From Gambelia wislizenii (lineage: Eukaryota; Chordata; Lepidosauria; Squamata; Crotaphytidae), in assembly GCA_030847615.1 (NCBI GenBank), contig JAUMIR010000001.1:182857001-182921000 (forward strand): a DNA stretch of 64,000 nt, given 5' to 3'. A program made the position numbers and the translations under genes. Under the pieces are notes generated by a model, which was not told the origin of the DNA, ran no database searches, and saw only the letters and a list, made by a program, of their open reading frames with translations. Of the stretch, positions 33,240-44,700 are shown piece after piece; positions within the stretch are counted from its first letter, which is position 1, and each line of letters begins with the position of its first letter.

Positions 33240-34551
33240 CAGTCTGTCTATTAAATAACAAGACTGGTACCATAACCCATCTTTATTTATATTTATTACA
33301 ATTCTAATGTTTGTCCCCTTCAACATACTCCCCGTTCACACTTACACAGCAATGGAGTCTTGTTTTCCACTGGTCAAAGGCATGGAGCAGATCAGGTTCT
33401 GTCAGCTGTCTCAACACATCTGACGTTTTCTTCTTACTGTATCAATTGACTCAAAACGTGTTCCTTTAAGCACCGGTTTCACTTTAGGGAAAAGAAAAAA
33501 CTTACATGGTGCCAAATCTGGCAAATATGGAGGATGTTCAAGTGTAGTAATGCATTTATTGGCCAAAAACTGCTTCACAGAAAGTGCTGTGTGAGTAGGC
33601 ACACTATCTTGATGAAGAATGAAACCACTTTTTTCCACAGTTCTGGCCTTTTTTTTTCCTGACTCTTTCTCTCAGCTTTATCAAAACTTCCTTATAATAA
33701 TACTGGTTCACTGTTCTACCTTCTAGAACCCATTCTGCCAAAATTACACCCTTGACATTAAAAAAAAAATCCCAATGACTATGGCTTTGAATGTGGACTT
33801 GCTTTGATGTTTTTTTCATTCTTGGTGACGATGGTGTTTTCCAGTGAATTGACTGTCGTTTTGTCTGAGGATCATACTGAAAGATTTAGGTTTCATCACA
33901 AGTGATGAGTTTTTGAAAAAGGTTTGGGTCTGCCTCAAGTTGCTGCAGAACGTCAGCGCAAATTTCCTTGCCACACTCTTTTTGCTCTGGTGTGAGAACC
34001 CTAGGGACCATCTTGGCACAAACATTTCTCATGTTGAGATCCTCATGCAAAATTTTCCACACAGTGTCTTTGTCGATGTTCACAGCTTCAGCTATCATTC
34101 GGACACTGAGTCAGTGGTCTTCTCAAACAATCTGGCTAATTTTTTCCACAATTTCTTTGGTTCTTAAAGGTCACCTAGGGTGTTCATTGTCTTCAACATT
34201 CTCAGGTCCTTCTCTGAATCTTTTGTGCCACTCAAACACATGTGCACGAGACGTGTAGTCTTCCCCATAGGCCTCAGTAAGCATTTGAAAAGATTCCATT
34301 GGTGTTTTGTTCAATTTTACTCAAAATTTCAAATTGACACATTGCTCAACTTTTAAACTTAGCTTTTGTCCAGCACACAACAGACAACACAGCTGCTTCA
34401 AATGATGACTGACAATTAATTGAATGGCCGAGAGTGTTGATGTTTGTCGTGCAAGTTTAGACATGTGCAAGGTCACCACTCAAGCATTCACAATTAGTTC
34501 TCCCTGATTTGTCTGAAAGGTAGAAACACAGTCTCGTTATTTAATAGACTA
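33240..34551 (-). mobile_element. mariner transposon, copy 1 (about 1.3 kb)
   Basis: The inverted ends GTCTGTCTATTAAATAACA and CTCGTTATTTAATAGAC enclose one mariner-length unit. It carries a decayed transposase on the minus strand and is about 9% different from the copy at 39075 over a hand-compared 260 bp. Confidence 0.88.
33360..34440 (-). pseudogene. mariner transposase pseudogene, copy 1
   Basis: Mariner transposase cuts and pastes the element at TA sites, using a DDD catalytic triad. Minus-strand pieces include SVRMIAEAVNIDKDTVWKIL (helix-turn-helix DNA binding), MVPRVLTPEQKECGKEICAD (linker), the first catalytic Asp in ITCDET, and HQDSVPTHTALSVKQFL (second Asp). The third position reads LAPCKFFLF, where family members have Asp, so the triad is broken. 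Stops and frameshifts are also present, for example just after CDET. It is a dead copy. Confidence 0.88.
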
Positions 34552-36530
34552 GTAGAGCTCCTAAGTCCACAGTGAAACTGGAGGTTGCTTCAACTGGACT
34601 GCAGCTCTCATGATCCTTCACCATTGGCTATGCTGGCTAGATCTGATGGGGGCTGCAGTGACACAACTGGAAAACCAAACTTTTAACTTCCCACCCCTGT
34701 TCTGGGGATGTGAAGGAATGTTAGCATGCCCTACTATCCCCTCTCTATAATATCTTTTAATTGGAATTATTGGACACATGGAAGGGGTCAAGTAAACCCG
34801 AGGTGATCCAAAATGGGGTCAGGTGGAAGTCACAAGGACCTGGGAAGGTGTCTTAGAAATGTTTTAGCAAGCAAGCCTAAACTAGGATTGAGCTGAAGCT
34901 CCTTAGCAAACAAAACCATTAAGGAAGTGTGTGCTAATTCCTTCTTGAGCCCCTCAGTGGTGAGTCACACAACCTAAACAATCAAGTGACCTCTCCAACC
35001 CAAATCCCCAAGAAATATCCCTCGGAACCCTCTCCTGTCCTGCAATGGAAGGTTGTCATAAACCGATCAATTCCTATCTCCCAGCCATAAAGAGCAATAA
35101 GCCAAGTTTCAGTTTCTTTTGTCTATTTGGTGGGGAACACATCTAAGCTTTGTTCTAGCCCAAGTACGCCCTTCAGGACATGAAGCAGGGTATAATTATT
35201 AGTCCTCCAACAATAGAAGTGTGTGCCACTGTGAACAAGACTGGCCACTCTCTTTCTTGGCATGCCCCCAGATCGGAATTCCCAGTGCCAACTTGAAACC
35301 TCAGTTTGAGTACTCCAAAACTCCACTCTACAAGACTGGTACCCATCACCCTATTCCCTGAATCTATTCCTCTATCCAACCTTTCTGCCTTAACTCTTCA
35401 ACAGCCCTGTGTAGTTCTTGTGAGAATGTGTTGCGTATGTGAACACTTTTTGTGTTATTTCCAATAAAAACATTTTATTTCACTTTAACCTGGAGTACTC
35501 TGCAGTTAGTACTGGTATAAATAGGTGAAAAGATCCTGAAGTTGCCCGCCTCTCACAGCATTCCATTTGAGCTAATAATAATTCCCCCAAATATTAATAT
35601 AGTTTTGGCATCACAAGTGGGGCTCTAAAGCAACCCCATCTCTTCAGGTAACAGGAAGAGATGCTGGGAAAAAAACCTGTCACTTTTTACTACACAACCT
35701 GTTGTCCTCAGAGTTTTTCAGTGCTGCCAATAGAAGTTCACTACACCACTATGGTGCAAATCATGTTCCCAAACATGTCTAATGCTTAGCTGGGAGGGCC
35801 ACAGTTTTGATGGGAGAATCCTCCACATGGTATATTTGTGTTCCTCCCGGCCCCAATGAAAAGCACAATTTACATCGGGAGGAGAGAGTACAGGGACAAA
35901 GCCATCCCTTTTATTCACACACAAAGATTTCTAAGAAGTCATGTGTTTTCAACTGTGTTTGAGACACTTTGGGCCCCCCTCTTTTATGCCAGGGCAATCA
36001 TTGTGAACAAGAAAGTATTCTTTGGTCTGGTATCCCCCTCTTTAAGGACCCAATTCATGCCTAAGAGTAAATGTGGCTCAGAATCTTTGCATTTTCTGGC
36101 CAGAGTTTTAAAAGTAATTTACTATGTAACCTATTTCAATGCCCTTGAAGTAGTTTGCTGCCATTGACATATTTACTAACTTGTTAACTTTTCTTGGAAA
36201 ATGAGGAAACAGACCTCTAGATCACCCCTCACCCAAATCGTGATTGTGTTTGAAAAACACACAAAACTGTTATAGATAACTTTGAAGACTTTTTTCATCA
36301 AGAACAGTATGAATTCATTTATTAATCTCTCTCAACACGCATGTTTTTTCTCATCTGATATTTGATCCAATCATTCCCTTCATCTCCCAAAACACAATCC
36401 TAAAATTACCTTTTACACCAACTGAAATACAACCCACTAGTGTCATTTTCACTAATTAATTTTGGCTTTGGGTATTTTCTTTGTTTCTTGAGAAACAACT
36501 TCCTTTCATACTTATAAAAAAAAACTTACT

Positions 36531-37157
36531 ATGCAAAGGTATCTTGTAGCACCTTTGAGACTGAGAGAAAGAAGTTGGTGGCATAAGCTTTTGTAGACTA
36601 AGGCTGCTGACACACTGCAAAAATAATGCAGTTTGACACTGCTTTAACTGCTGTGGTTCAAATCCTGGGATCTGTAGTTTTGTTTGTTTGTTTGTTTGTT
36701 TTGAGATATTTAGCCTTCTTTGGCAGAGAAGCTCTGGAGTTACAATAAACTACAAGTCCCAGAATTCTATAACATTGAGCCATGGCAGTTAAAACGGTGT
36801 CAAGCTGCATTACTTCTGCAGCCTTAGTTTGTGCCGGGCTAAGGATTCATCTGCACAGCACTAAGTAGACTAAGGGTTCGTCTGCACTGCAGAAATAATC
36901 CAGTTTGACAGCACTTTAACTATCATGGCTCCATCCTATGGAATCCTGGGATTTGTAGTTTGTTGTGGCACCAGAGCTCTCTAACAAAGAAGGCTAAATA
37001 TCTCATAAAACTAAAAATCCCAGAATTCCACAGCATTGACCCATGGCAGTTAAAGCAAGTGTCAAACTAGATTATTTCTACAATGCAGATGCAGTCTATC
37101 AAAGCTTATGCTACCAACTTCTTTCTCTCCGTCTCAAAGGTGCTACAAGATCCCTTT
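36531..37157. mobile_element. Long-terminal-inverted-repeat element filled by two MITEs
   Basis: TGCAAAGGTATCTTGTAGCA, ACCTTTGAGACTGAGAGAAA at 36534-36573 is the reverse complement, with few changes, of CTCCGTCTCAAAGGTGCTAC, AAGATCCCTTTGCATAC at 37115-37160. The two 70-bp arms flank two palindromic MITEs: 36600-36829 (ends AAGGCTGCTGACA/TGCAGCCTTAG) and 36867-37092 (ends GTCTGCACTGCAGAAATAAT/ATTATTTCTACAATGCAGAT). Family unassigned. Confidence 0.65.
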
Positions 37158-37295
37158 GCATACTGATATTCCAGACTAACATGGCTGTGTCTCTGAATTC
37201 TACCTACAAAAAAACTTTTTACAGGTTAACTATGTTATTTCTAATTCATATATTGTAAACTGTTTCAGGACTATGTAAACACCATCAAGCATTGG

Positions 37296-37879
37296 GGTTG
37301 AGTGGTGACATGATAGCCATGTTTAAATATTTAGAGGGATGTCATACTGAAGATGGGGCAAGCTTATTTTCTCCTGCTCCAGAGACTAAGGAGATTTCCA
37401 CACTACACTGTTATAGTTTTACTATTCCACTTTATTTGCTATGGCTGCCTCCTGTGGAATTCTGGAGTTTGTAGTTTAGGGAGGGGCATTTACAACCCTC
37501 AGCCAGAGAGCTCTTAGGCTTCACTAAACTACAAACCCAGAATTCCACAGGAGGCAGCCAAAGCAGTTAAAGTGGAATAGTAACACTATAAAATCACTAT
37601 ACAAAGTGTGAAAATCTCCTAGGACATGGAGCAATGGGTTCAAACTACAGGAAAAGAGATTCCAGCTAAACATTAGGAAGAACTTCTGAAAGTAAGAGCT
37701 GTTCAGAAGTGGAATGCACTTTCTCCTAGTGTGGTGAAGTCTCCTTCTTTGGAGGTTTCTAAGCAGAGGCTGGATGGCCATCTGTTGGGAATGCTTTGAT
37801 TATTTATTCCTGCATGACAGGGGGTTGGACTGGATGGTCCTTGTGGTCTCTTCCAACTCTATGATTCTATGATTCTATA
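37296..37879 (+). mobile_element. CR1 LINE 3' fragment split by a MITE
   Basis: GACATGATAGCCATGTTTAA starts the CR1 ORF2 C-terminal segment. After the inserted MITE it resumes GGACATGGAGCAATGGGTTC and ends in GGTTGGACTGGATGGTCC and ATTCTATGATTCTAT. It is more decayed than the copy at 2246. Confidence 0.88.
37390..37619. mobile_element. 230-bp palindromic MITE inside CR1
   Basis: The ends are GGAGATTTCCACACTACAC and AGTGTGAAAATCTCC. The flanks are TAA (37387-37389) and TAG (37620-37622) inside the CR1 sequence, compatible with a 3-bp target duplication such as PIF/Harbinger elements make. The core is GTGGAATTCTGGAGTTTGTA and its inverted partner. Confidence 0.75.
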
Positions 37880-39138
37880 AACTGACAGCACCTCTCTTCC
37901 TCCCCTAAAAATAATGCCCCCTGTATACACTGGCTCAAAATGCAAGGCTTTAACATTGTGTTGTCTGTCTGCAAATGACCTAGGTTCAAATAGACACCTA
38001 TCACAAATATCGGTGTAATGGTTTCAGTTAAAAATAGCCAAGTCTGCCAGGGGAGTAATTGTAGTTGAACCTATGGGAGAGTCAGATCACAGATGACCTT
38101 CAAATACTGTCTACTTCTATAAGACTCTATAAATTATGTATGATTTTCCAAGGCCCCAATTCTTCCTCTATAAGCACAATTTTATCAACAGCAGTACTGA
38201 TTCATTTATGAATTTTCCCTATACCAGCTTTTATCAATTAATACAGGATTCATTCATTGCCTTTCCAAATAAGCAATTCCAAAATCAATTGAGTTGTATG
38301 CAGACTACATTAGTATAACTTTGACCACATTTGTTTATACAAACATTTCTTTGCTGTTTGCTGTTTTTTTTTATCTTACCAAGGACTCCCATAACATGTA
38401 ATCATTTCAACAGCAAAAGCAACAATAATAGAGTATTAAAATACTCAAGCCTCTACAAAGTCCTACTCTGCATCCTTATAATGGTACAGAGGTGACCTTG
38501 GCCACCCAAAGGCAATGCCAACAAACTACAAGCATTGGTGGGTTCTACCAAACATAAAAATTCAGGAAGGCACTAGTAACAGATTATATCTGTTACCTGA
38601 AGACCAGCCTAGCTAACTACCAAGAATTCATCTCCAGGAGCTTGGAGACTAGATGATGAATTACTACAGAAACTGAATTAGCCACTATCAACAATCCACA
38701 CCAGTGGAGCAACTACCTGCACCACTGAAGTTAAGGATCTTCAAGGCATTAACATAAAGAAATGCAGACAAAATCTTCCATCTCAGTTTAAAAGCCGGAG
38801 AAGGGTTTTTAAAAAAATCACTGACCACCTAATAGTTATCAGGGATGAGGATAAATCTAAACTTCCCTCACAGCAGGAGGGCTTCTGATGCTAAAGAAAA
38901 GGTCTACTCCACCCCACCAATTTTTGAACTGGGACATACAACGGTGCCTTACAAGCTGATTGAAAACTACTGACATATTTATATAGGATGACAAAATGGT
39001 CTTTCATACAACCTAGCTTTAAGCTGTAATTTGGTTCCCATTGAAATGAATAGTCCCTAAATTCAGCAAACTTATGGGTCTGTCTATTAAATAACGAGAC
39101 TGATAAATAACCCACCTTTATTTATATGTATTACAATT

Positions 39139-40227
39139 CTAATGCTTGTCCCCTTCAAGATACTCCCCGTTCACACTCACACACCGATGCAGTCTTGTTT
39201 TCCGCTGGTCAAAGGCATGGAGCAAATCAGGTTCTGTCAGCTGTCTCAACACATCTGACATTTTCTTCTTTACTGCATCAACTGATTCAAAACATGTTCC
39301 TTTAAGCACCGATTTCACTTTAGTGAAAAGAAAAAAGTCGCATGGTGCCAAATCTGACAAATATGGAGGATGTTCATGTGTAGTAATGTGTTTATTGGCC
39401 AAAAACTGCTTCACAGAAAGTGCTGTGTGATTAGGCACATTATCTTGATGAAGAATGAAACCATTTTCCCACAGTTCTGGCCTTGTTTTCCTGACTCTTT
39501 TTCTCAGCTTTGTCAAAACTTCCTTATAATAATACTGGTTCACTGTTCTGCCTTCTGGAACCCATTCTGCCAAAATTACGCCCTTGATATAAAACAACAA
39601 CAACAACGAGCATGGTTTTGAATGTGGACTTGCTCTTGTGAGATTTTTTTCATACTTGGTGACAATGGAATTTTCCAATGCATTGACTGTCGTTTTGTCT
39701 GAGGATCATACTGGAAGATCCAGGTTTCATCACAAGTGATGATTTTTTGAAAAAGGTTTGGGTCCGCCTCAGGTTGCTGAAGAATGTCAGCACAAATTTC
39801 CTTGCCGGCATTCTTTTTGCTCTGGTGTGAGAACCCTAGGGACCATCTTGACACAAACATTTCTCATGTTGAGATCCTCATGCAAAAATGTTCACACAGT
39901 GTCTTTGTCAATGTTCACAGCTTCAGCTATTATTCGGACACTGAGTTGGTGGTCTCCTCGAACAATCAGGTGATTTTTTCCCCACAATTTCTGCAATTCT
40001 TGAAGTAGAAGGTCATCCAGGGTGTTGATCATCTTCCACATTCTCATGTCCTTCTCTGAATATTTTGTGCCACTCAAACATATGCACACAAGACATGCAG
40101 TCTTTCCCGTAGGCCTCAGTAAGCATTTGAAAAGATTCGACTGGTGTTTTGTTCAATTTTACTAAAAATTTCAAATTGACATGTTGCTCAACTTTTAGAC
40201 TTAGCATTTTTCTGGAATACAACACAC
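39139..40227 (-). pseudogene. mariner transposase pseudogene, copy 2
   Basis: The catalytic triad is visible across two frames: CDETWIF (first Asp), HQDNVPNHTAL (second) and LAPCDFFLF (third), with exactly 34 residues between the last two (D34D, mariner type). Upstream pieces VRIIAEAVNIDKDTV and MFEWHKIF belong to the DNA-binding half. A (CAA)n stretch near 39595 breaks the frame within the catalytic domain, and the N-terminus is lost at the copia junction. The catalytic residues are better kept than in copy 1. Inactive. Confidence 0.9.
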
Positions 40228-40730
40228 TGTCAGGGAAAACAGATGTTATGATTAGAAAATTCATAGGCCCCTTTTGGATAATTTTAATCACCAGGCAAAA
40301 AGCAGCCAGCTAGTCTTGCTAAGAGGTTGTAAATCTATCACTTTTGGCGCCTTTTTTCTATCTTGCCTCTTCAAGGCTAGATAAACAGAAATGGGAATGG
40401 TTACTTTCGTTTCTCAGAGTAGACTCAATGTTTTGAAAGAATTTCATTATATAAGCGGGGTGGTGGTGGTGCCATGCAATGCAAGCTCCAGCTTTCCCTG
40501 TTTGTTTTGAAGAAACTTTGGAAGACACAGAAGCAGAAATGAATGCTCTCTGTATTTTTTTGTTTGACCTGTTAATCTTACAATAAAGCTATGGAAGATT
40601 TTAGCCTTTATTGTATTTCTTACCAGAGGTATGCAATTTTTGCTCAAAGCCCACGTTTTCTGCTGAAACTCTGCAACAGTTTGCTGCCTTGCTAAGCAAA
40701 GCGGGAGCAGACATTGCATTTTTTACAACA
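40228..40730 (+). repeat. copia 5' LTR (503 bp)
   Basis: TGT...ACA ends. ATTATATAAGCGGGG (near 40447) is a likely TATA region and CAATAAAGC (near 40579) a polyadenylation signal. The primer-binding site follows directly. It differs strongly from the 3' LTR. Confidence 0.85.
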
Positions 40731-40741
40731 GGTTATGGGCC
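40731..40741 (+). other. copia primer-binding site (initiator Met tRNA, anticodon-half type)
   Basis: GGTTATGGGCC abuts the LTR. It is complementary to the anticodon stem-loop (GGCCCATAACC) of initiator tRNA-Met, not to its 3' end. Drosophila copia uses an internally cleaved half of this tRNA with the same PBS core. Confidence 0.75.
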
Positions 40742-40998
40742 GCAGAGTGGCTGGCTCAAGACTTTTTATGAGCCGTGAAAGAATTTTATGGCCGCAGATT
40801 GTTTGAGTCCAAGCTGAGGGGCTCTTAACAAGCAGCAGAGTAGGCAATTTTGTTACTCTGGTGTGAATCCTGAGCTGTAGATTTAATTTTGGAAGCTGTT
40901 TTGGAGCTGTTGGAGTTTTTTGTCTGCATCTGGCAAAAGTTTGACCAAGCTGACAAACCAGCACAGAGAGGATCATTAAATCCTGGAATTTGAGAATG

Positions 40999-41588
40999 TG
41001 TCATGGTCAGTCAGGACTCTGAGGACTCAGAAGGCGAGGAGGCTGAGCCAGTAGCAGAAGAGCTGGCTGAGTCTGAGTCTAGCCCTGAAGAACCCAGGGC
41101 TCAGCAGCCTAGCCCTCCCCCAGCTCAGGGTCCAAGCCTGGGAGACATAGTAGAGCAAGAGCAAGAGGTAGAAGAGCAGGTACCTATCTTTAGCCAAAGG
41201 AGAGCAGAGAAGGCGTGGCTTCGTCGTTCCCAGAGATTAAGAGACAGAAGCTCATCAATCACCCCGCAGCTGGGAGTGGGAGATGGGCCAACATAAGCAG
41301 CTGGGGGAGGCTGAGTTCCTTGTTTCAAGCAGTCTGTGTTACCTGGAGGAAGCCTCTGCCTGTGAACCTTGCTATTTTAAGACTTTGGATATCTTGACCT
41401 TGGACTGCCTTCGTTGACCCACCTGCTGGAACCCTTTTGACCTTGGACTGCCTCTTCATTCTGCACTCTCTCTCTCTCTGTACTTCTGACCCTGTAGGAC
41501 TGCTACTGACAACACCAGGTACTGTGCTTTTCAACTGGGTTGTTGCCGAGCGGGGCTCCTTATCAGCTATTGAGTTGGCTTCACGACA
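40999..41588 (+). mobile_element. Solo LTR of a different retrotransposon, with coding capacity
   Basis: TGTCATGGTCAGTC at the start and GCTTCACGACA at the end are LTR-like TG...CA termini. GAATG flanks the unit on both sides (40994-40998, 41589-41593), a 5-bp target duplication. It sits between the copia PBS and gag start. Inside, 41003-41296 is open for about 97 codons: an acidic Glu/Ser-rich segment, then RRAEKAWLRRSQRLRDR. That resembles the C-terminal tail of a retroelement polyprotein reaching into its own LTR. No second LTR or internal domain is present. Confidence 0.75.
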
Positions 41589-41702
41589 GAATGCCTGTGG
41601 AGAGCTATTGAGATGGAACTATTTGCAGAGCCCCAGCTGGTAAGCTACCTGTGCTAGAGCAGCAGGTATTGGGGCTGAGAGGGGCTAGATAGTTTACAGA
41701 CA

Positions 41703-44700
41703 ATGGCTCAAAGTTTGGCAGTTTTTCCTTTCCAAAAATTAAATGATAAAAATTATCATTTGTGGGCTGTGAAGATGGAAGCCTGTTTGCACCAACAACT
41801 GATACATGCCCTATTTTAGCTACCCCAGGTCAGGGTGCTACAGATGCTCAACAACAAGCTGAGGAGTGAGCTAAGGTTTCACTCACTTTGGGAATTGAAG
41901 ACAGCCAGCTGGTTTATGTGTGAGGCTGTGCTTCAGCCCGGGAAACATGGCAGGCGCTGAGGCAAGTTTATGTCCATGCTGGGATGGGGTCACAACTCAT
42001 GTTGACGAGAAAGCTTTATAGACTAAAATTAACAGCCTGGCGGAGATATTGCAACCCATATCACTTCTTTGAGAGAATTTTTCGATAGATTGCAGGAAGT
42101 GAATGTGGATTTCACGGAATGGGACAAATCTTTTTTTCTCCTGTCATCTTTATCAGAAGATTTTGATGGTTTAGTCCACAGTCTAGAAAATTTACCAGCA
42201 GCAAATTTGACCATTAATTTTATTACTGGTCATTTATTAGAGGAAGAGGCAAAATGCTCTGAGCGTAAACACGATTTACAAACTCCAAAGGCTTTACAGC
42301 CAAAGACCCGCAGTTCCACAAATGGCCCAGTAGATGGCTCCAAAGACTGCAGTAAGGGCGAAGTTCCTGCTTTTGCTGTAAAGGGGAAAAGCTGTTGGAA
42401 CTGTGGTAAGGAGGGGCACTTTGCAAAAGACTGTAAGGCTAAGAAGAAGCAAAAGGATGTTAAAGCTAAAAAATCTAGTTCCAGCATGACTGTCTCTGCA
42501 GTTGTTTTGCAAGCTACAAAGGAGCAGATATTACAGCTCAGCAGGTGGGCCATCAATTCCGGCTGTAATCAACATATCTCCAACTCTAAGGACAACTTTA
42601 AAGACTTTAAAGTGACTAACCCTTGTAATGTGAGTTTAGCTGATGGGTCAAAGTCAGAATGTTTGGGTAAAGGTACATGTTTTGTACAATGTTTGAATAT
42701 AGATGTAAAAAATGTTCAGTATGTTCCTGGTTTGAAAATGTGTTTGCTGTCTGTTGCCAAGTTGACACAGGAGGGCTGTGAACTACAATTTAAAGGGAAC
42801 AAATGTTTTATTTTGAAGGATGGTGCCATTTTGGCTGAAGGTGTTTTTCATGACCAATTGTATTATATGTATGATTGTGTACAAGAGCCTCAGACTGGTA
42901 CTGTGATGGCAAATTCTCCCATGCATGATAATTGTGTGCATCTGATGCATCGGAGATTTGGCCATACTAGCTTTAAGGTTCTCAGGCAGATGCCTGAGAT
43001 GGTGGATGGGTTGAGTTTGAGGGCGTGTCAGAAGTACCTGGATTGCCAGAAATGTAAGAGATCCAAATCGAAGGTCCATCCTTTTCCCAAGCATAGTGAC
43101 AGAAAGTCAAAAAGAATTCTTGAGCTGATCCATATGGACCTGTCTGGCCCCTATCCAGCATCCTTGGGAGGATCCAAGTACATTTTGGTCCTAGTGGATG
43201 ATCACAGCCATTTTTGTTTTGTATTCTTACTCAAGAGTAAGGATGAGACTTTTCAGACCTTTAAAAATTGGGTGGCTTATGTTGAGAGACATTTCTCTCA
43301 GAAGCTGTCATCTCTCCAGTCAGATAGGGGAGGGGAATTCATGTCAAATGAGTTCCAGAACTGGCTGAAGCAAAAGGGAATTTTCCACAGGTTGTCAGCC
43401 CCCTTTTCTCCCAGCCAAAATGGCGTAGCTGAGAGAAAAATTGGCGTTTTGCAAACAATCAAAGATAGCCTGATGTTTGATGCAAACATTGAACAGAAGT
43501 ATTGGGGAGAGGCCATGTTGACAGCTGCTTATTTGAGTAACCGCGTGCCAAGTTCTGTGGTCTCAAATACACCCTTTTTCATGTTTTATGGCAAAAAGCC
43601 ATCTGTGAAGCATATTAGGACTTTGGGGTCCTATGCATGGGTAAATATCCCTAAAGCAATCAGAAAAAAGGGGGAGCCCAAGGCCAGGAAGCTGAGATTC
43701 TTAGGGTATGAACAATCTTCCAAGGCCTGGCGTCTTGCCCTAAAAGATGGAAGAGTTTTAATTTCCTGGAGTGCTGAATTTGAGGAGCAATCTAATTGGA
43801 GTCATATTCGCAATCTAATTGGAGTCATATTCATTCCAATCCAGATGTGATTTTGCCTTCATTTGTAGGTGAAAATCAGCCTGATCAACAGTAGTAGCAG
43901 GCTGTTGAGTCAGGCACTGACACTTCCCCTAATTTGGGAGGGGAGGGTTCAAAGCATGAGTCCTTTGATGTAGAGAGTGATTCAAATGTAGATTCTGACA
44001 ATGATGAGGCCCAGCCTGTCATTCCCCATCGCTCTAACAGAGAGACAAAGGGGGTGCCTCCTCTAAGATTCACAGCAAAGAATGTAAAGGTCTGCCAGGT
44101 GACTTTTGAACCTGACAGCTTTACTGATGTTTTGAAGTTGCCTCAAGATGAGCAAAAGAAGTGGCAGCAGGCAATGGAAAATGAAATGGAATCCATCAAA
44201 AGTCATGATGTTTTTCATATTGTGGCATTGCCACAAGGAGAAAAGGCTGTAGGTTGTCGTTGGGTGTACAAAAGGAAACAGTTGCAGGATGGGAGTGTCA
44301 AGTACAAAGCATGCTTGGTGGCAAAGGGGTATTCACAGATAAAGTATCAGAATTATGACCAAGTTTTTGCCCCCACTGCAAAAGTACAAAGTGTTAAAAT
44401 TGCTTTGTCTATTGCAAGTCTGAACCAACTCAAAGTTAATTTGATGTAGAGACTGCTTATTTGAATGCCCCACTGGATGAGTGTATATATATGGAACAAG
44501 CCCCTGGGTTTCACAGTGGGGGACCAAACCATGTATATGGTCTCAAACAAAGCTTTATATGGTCTCAAACAAAGTGGGCGATGTTGGTACCTTTGTTTGG
44601 ATGAACAGCTGAAAAATGTTGGTTTTTCAGAACAGCATTGCTGATCCATGTTTGTATACAAGGGGTGTCAATCAGAATTATGAAATTCTTCTCGCTTTCG

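Noticed and set aside
41003..41296. Acidic 97-codon frame as a host gene
   Set aside because: It lies wholly within a TG...CA unit with a 5-bp duplication, so it belongs to a solo LTR and is not a separate gene.
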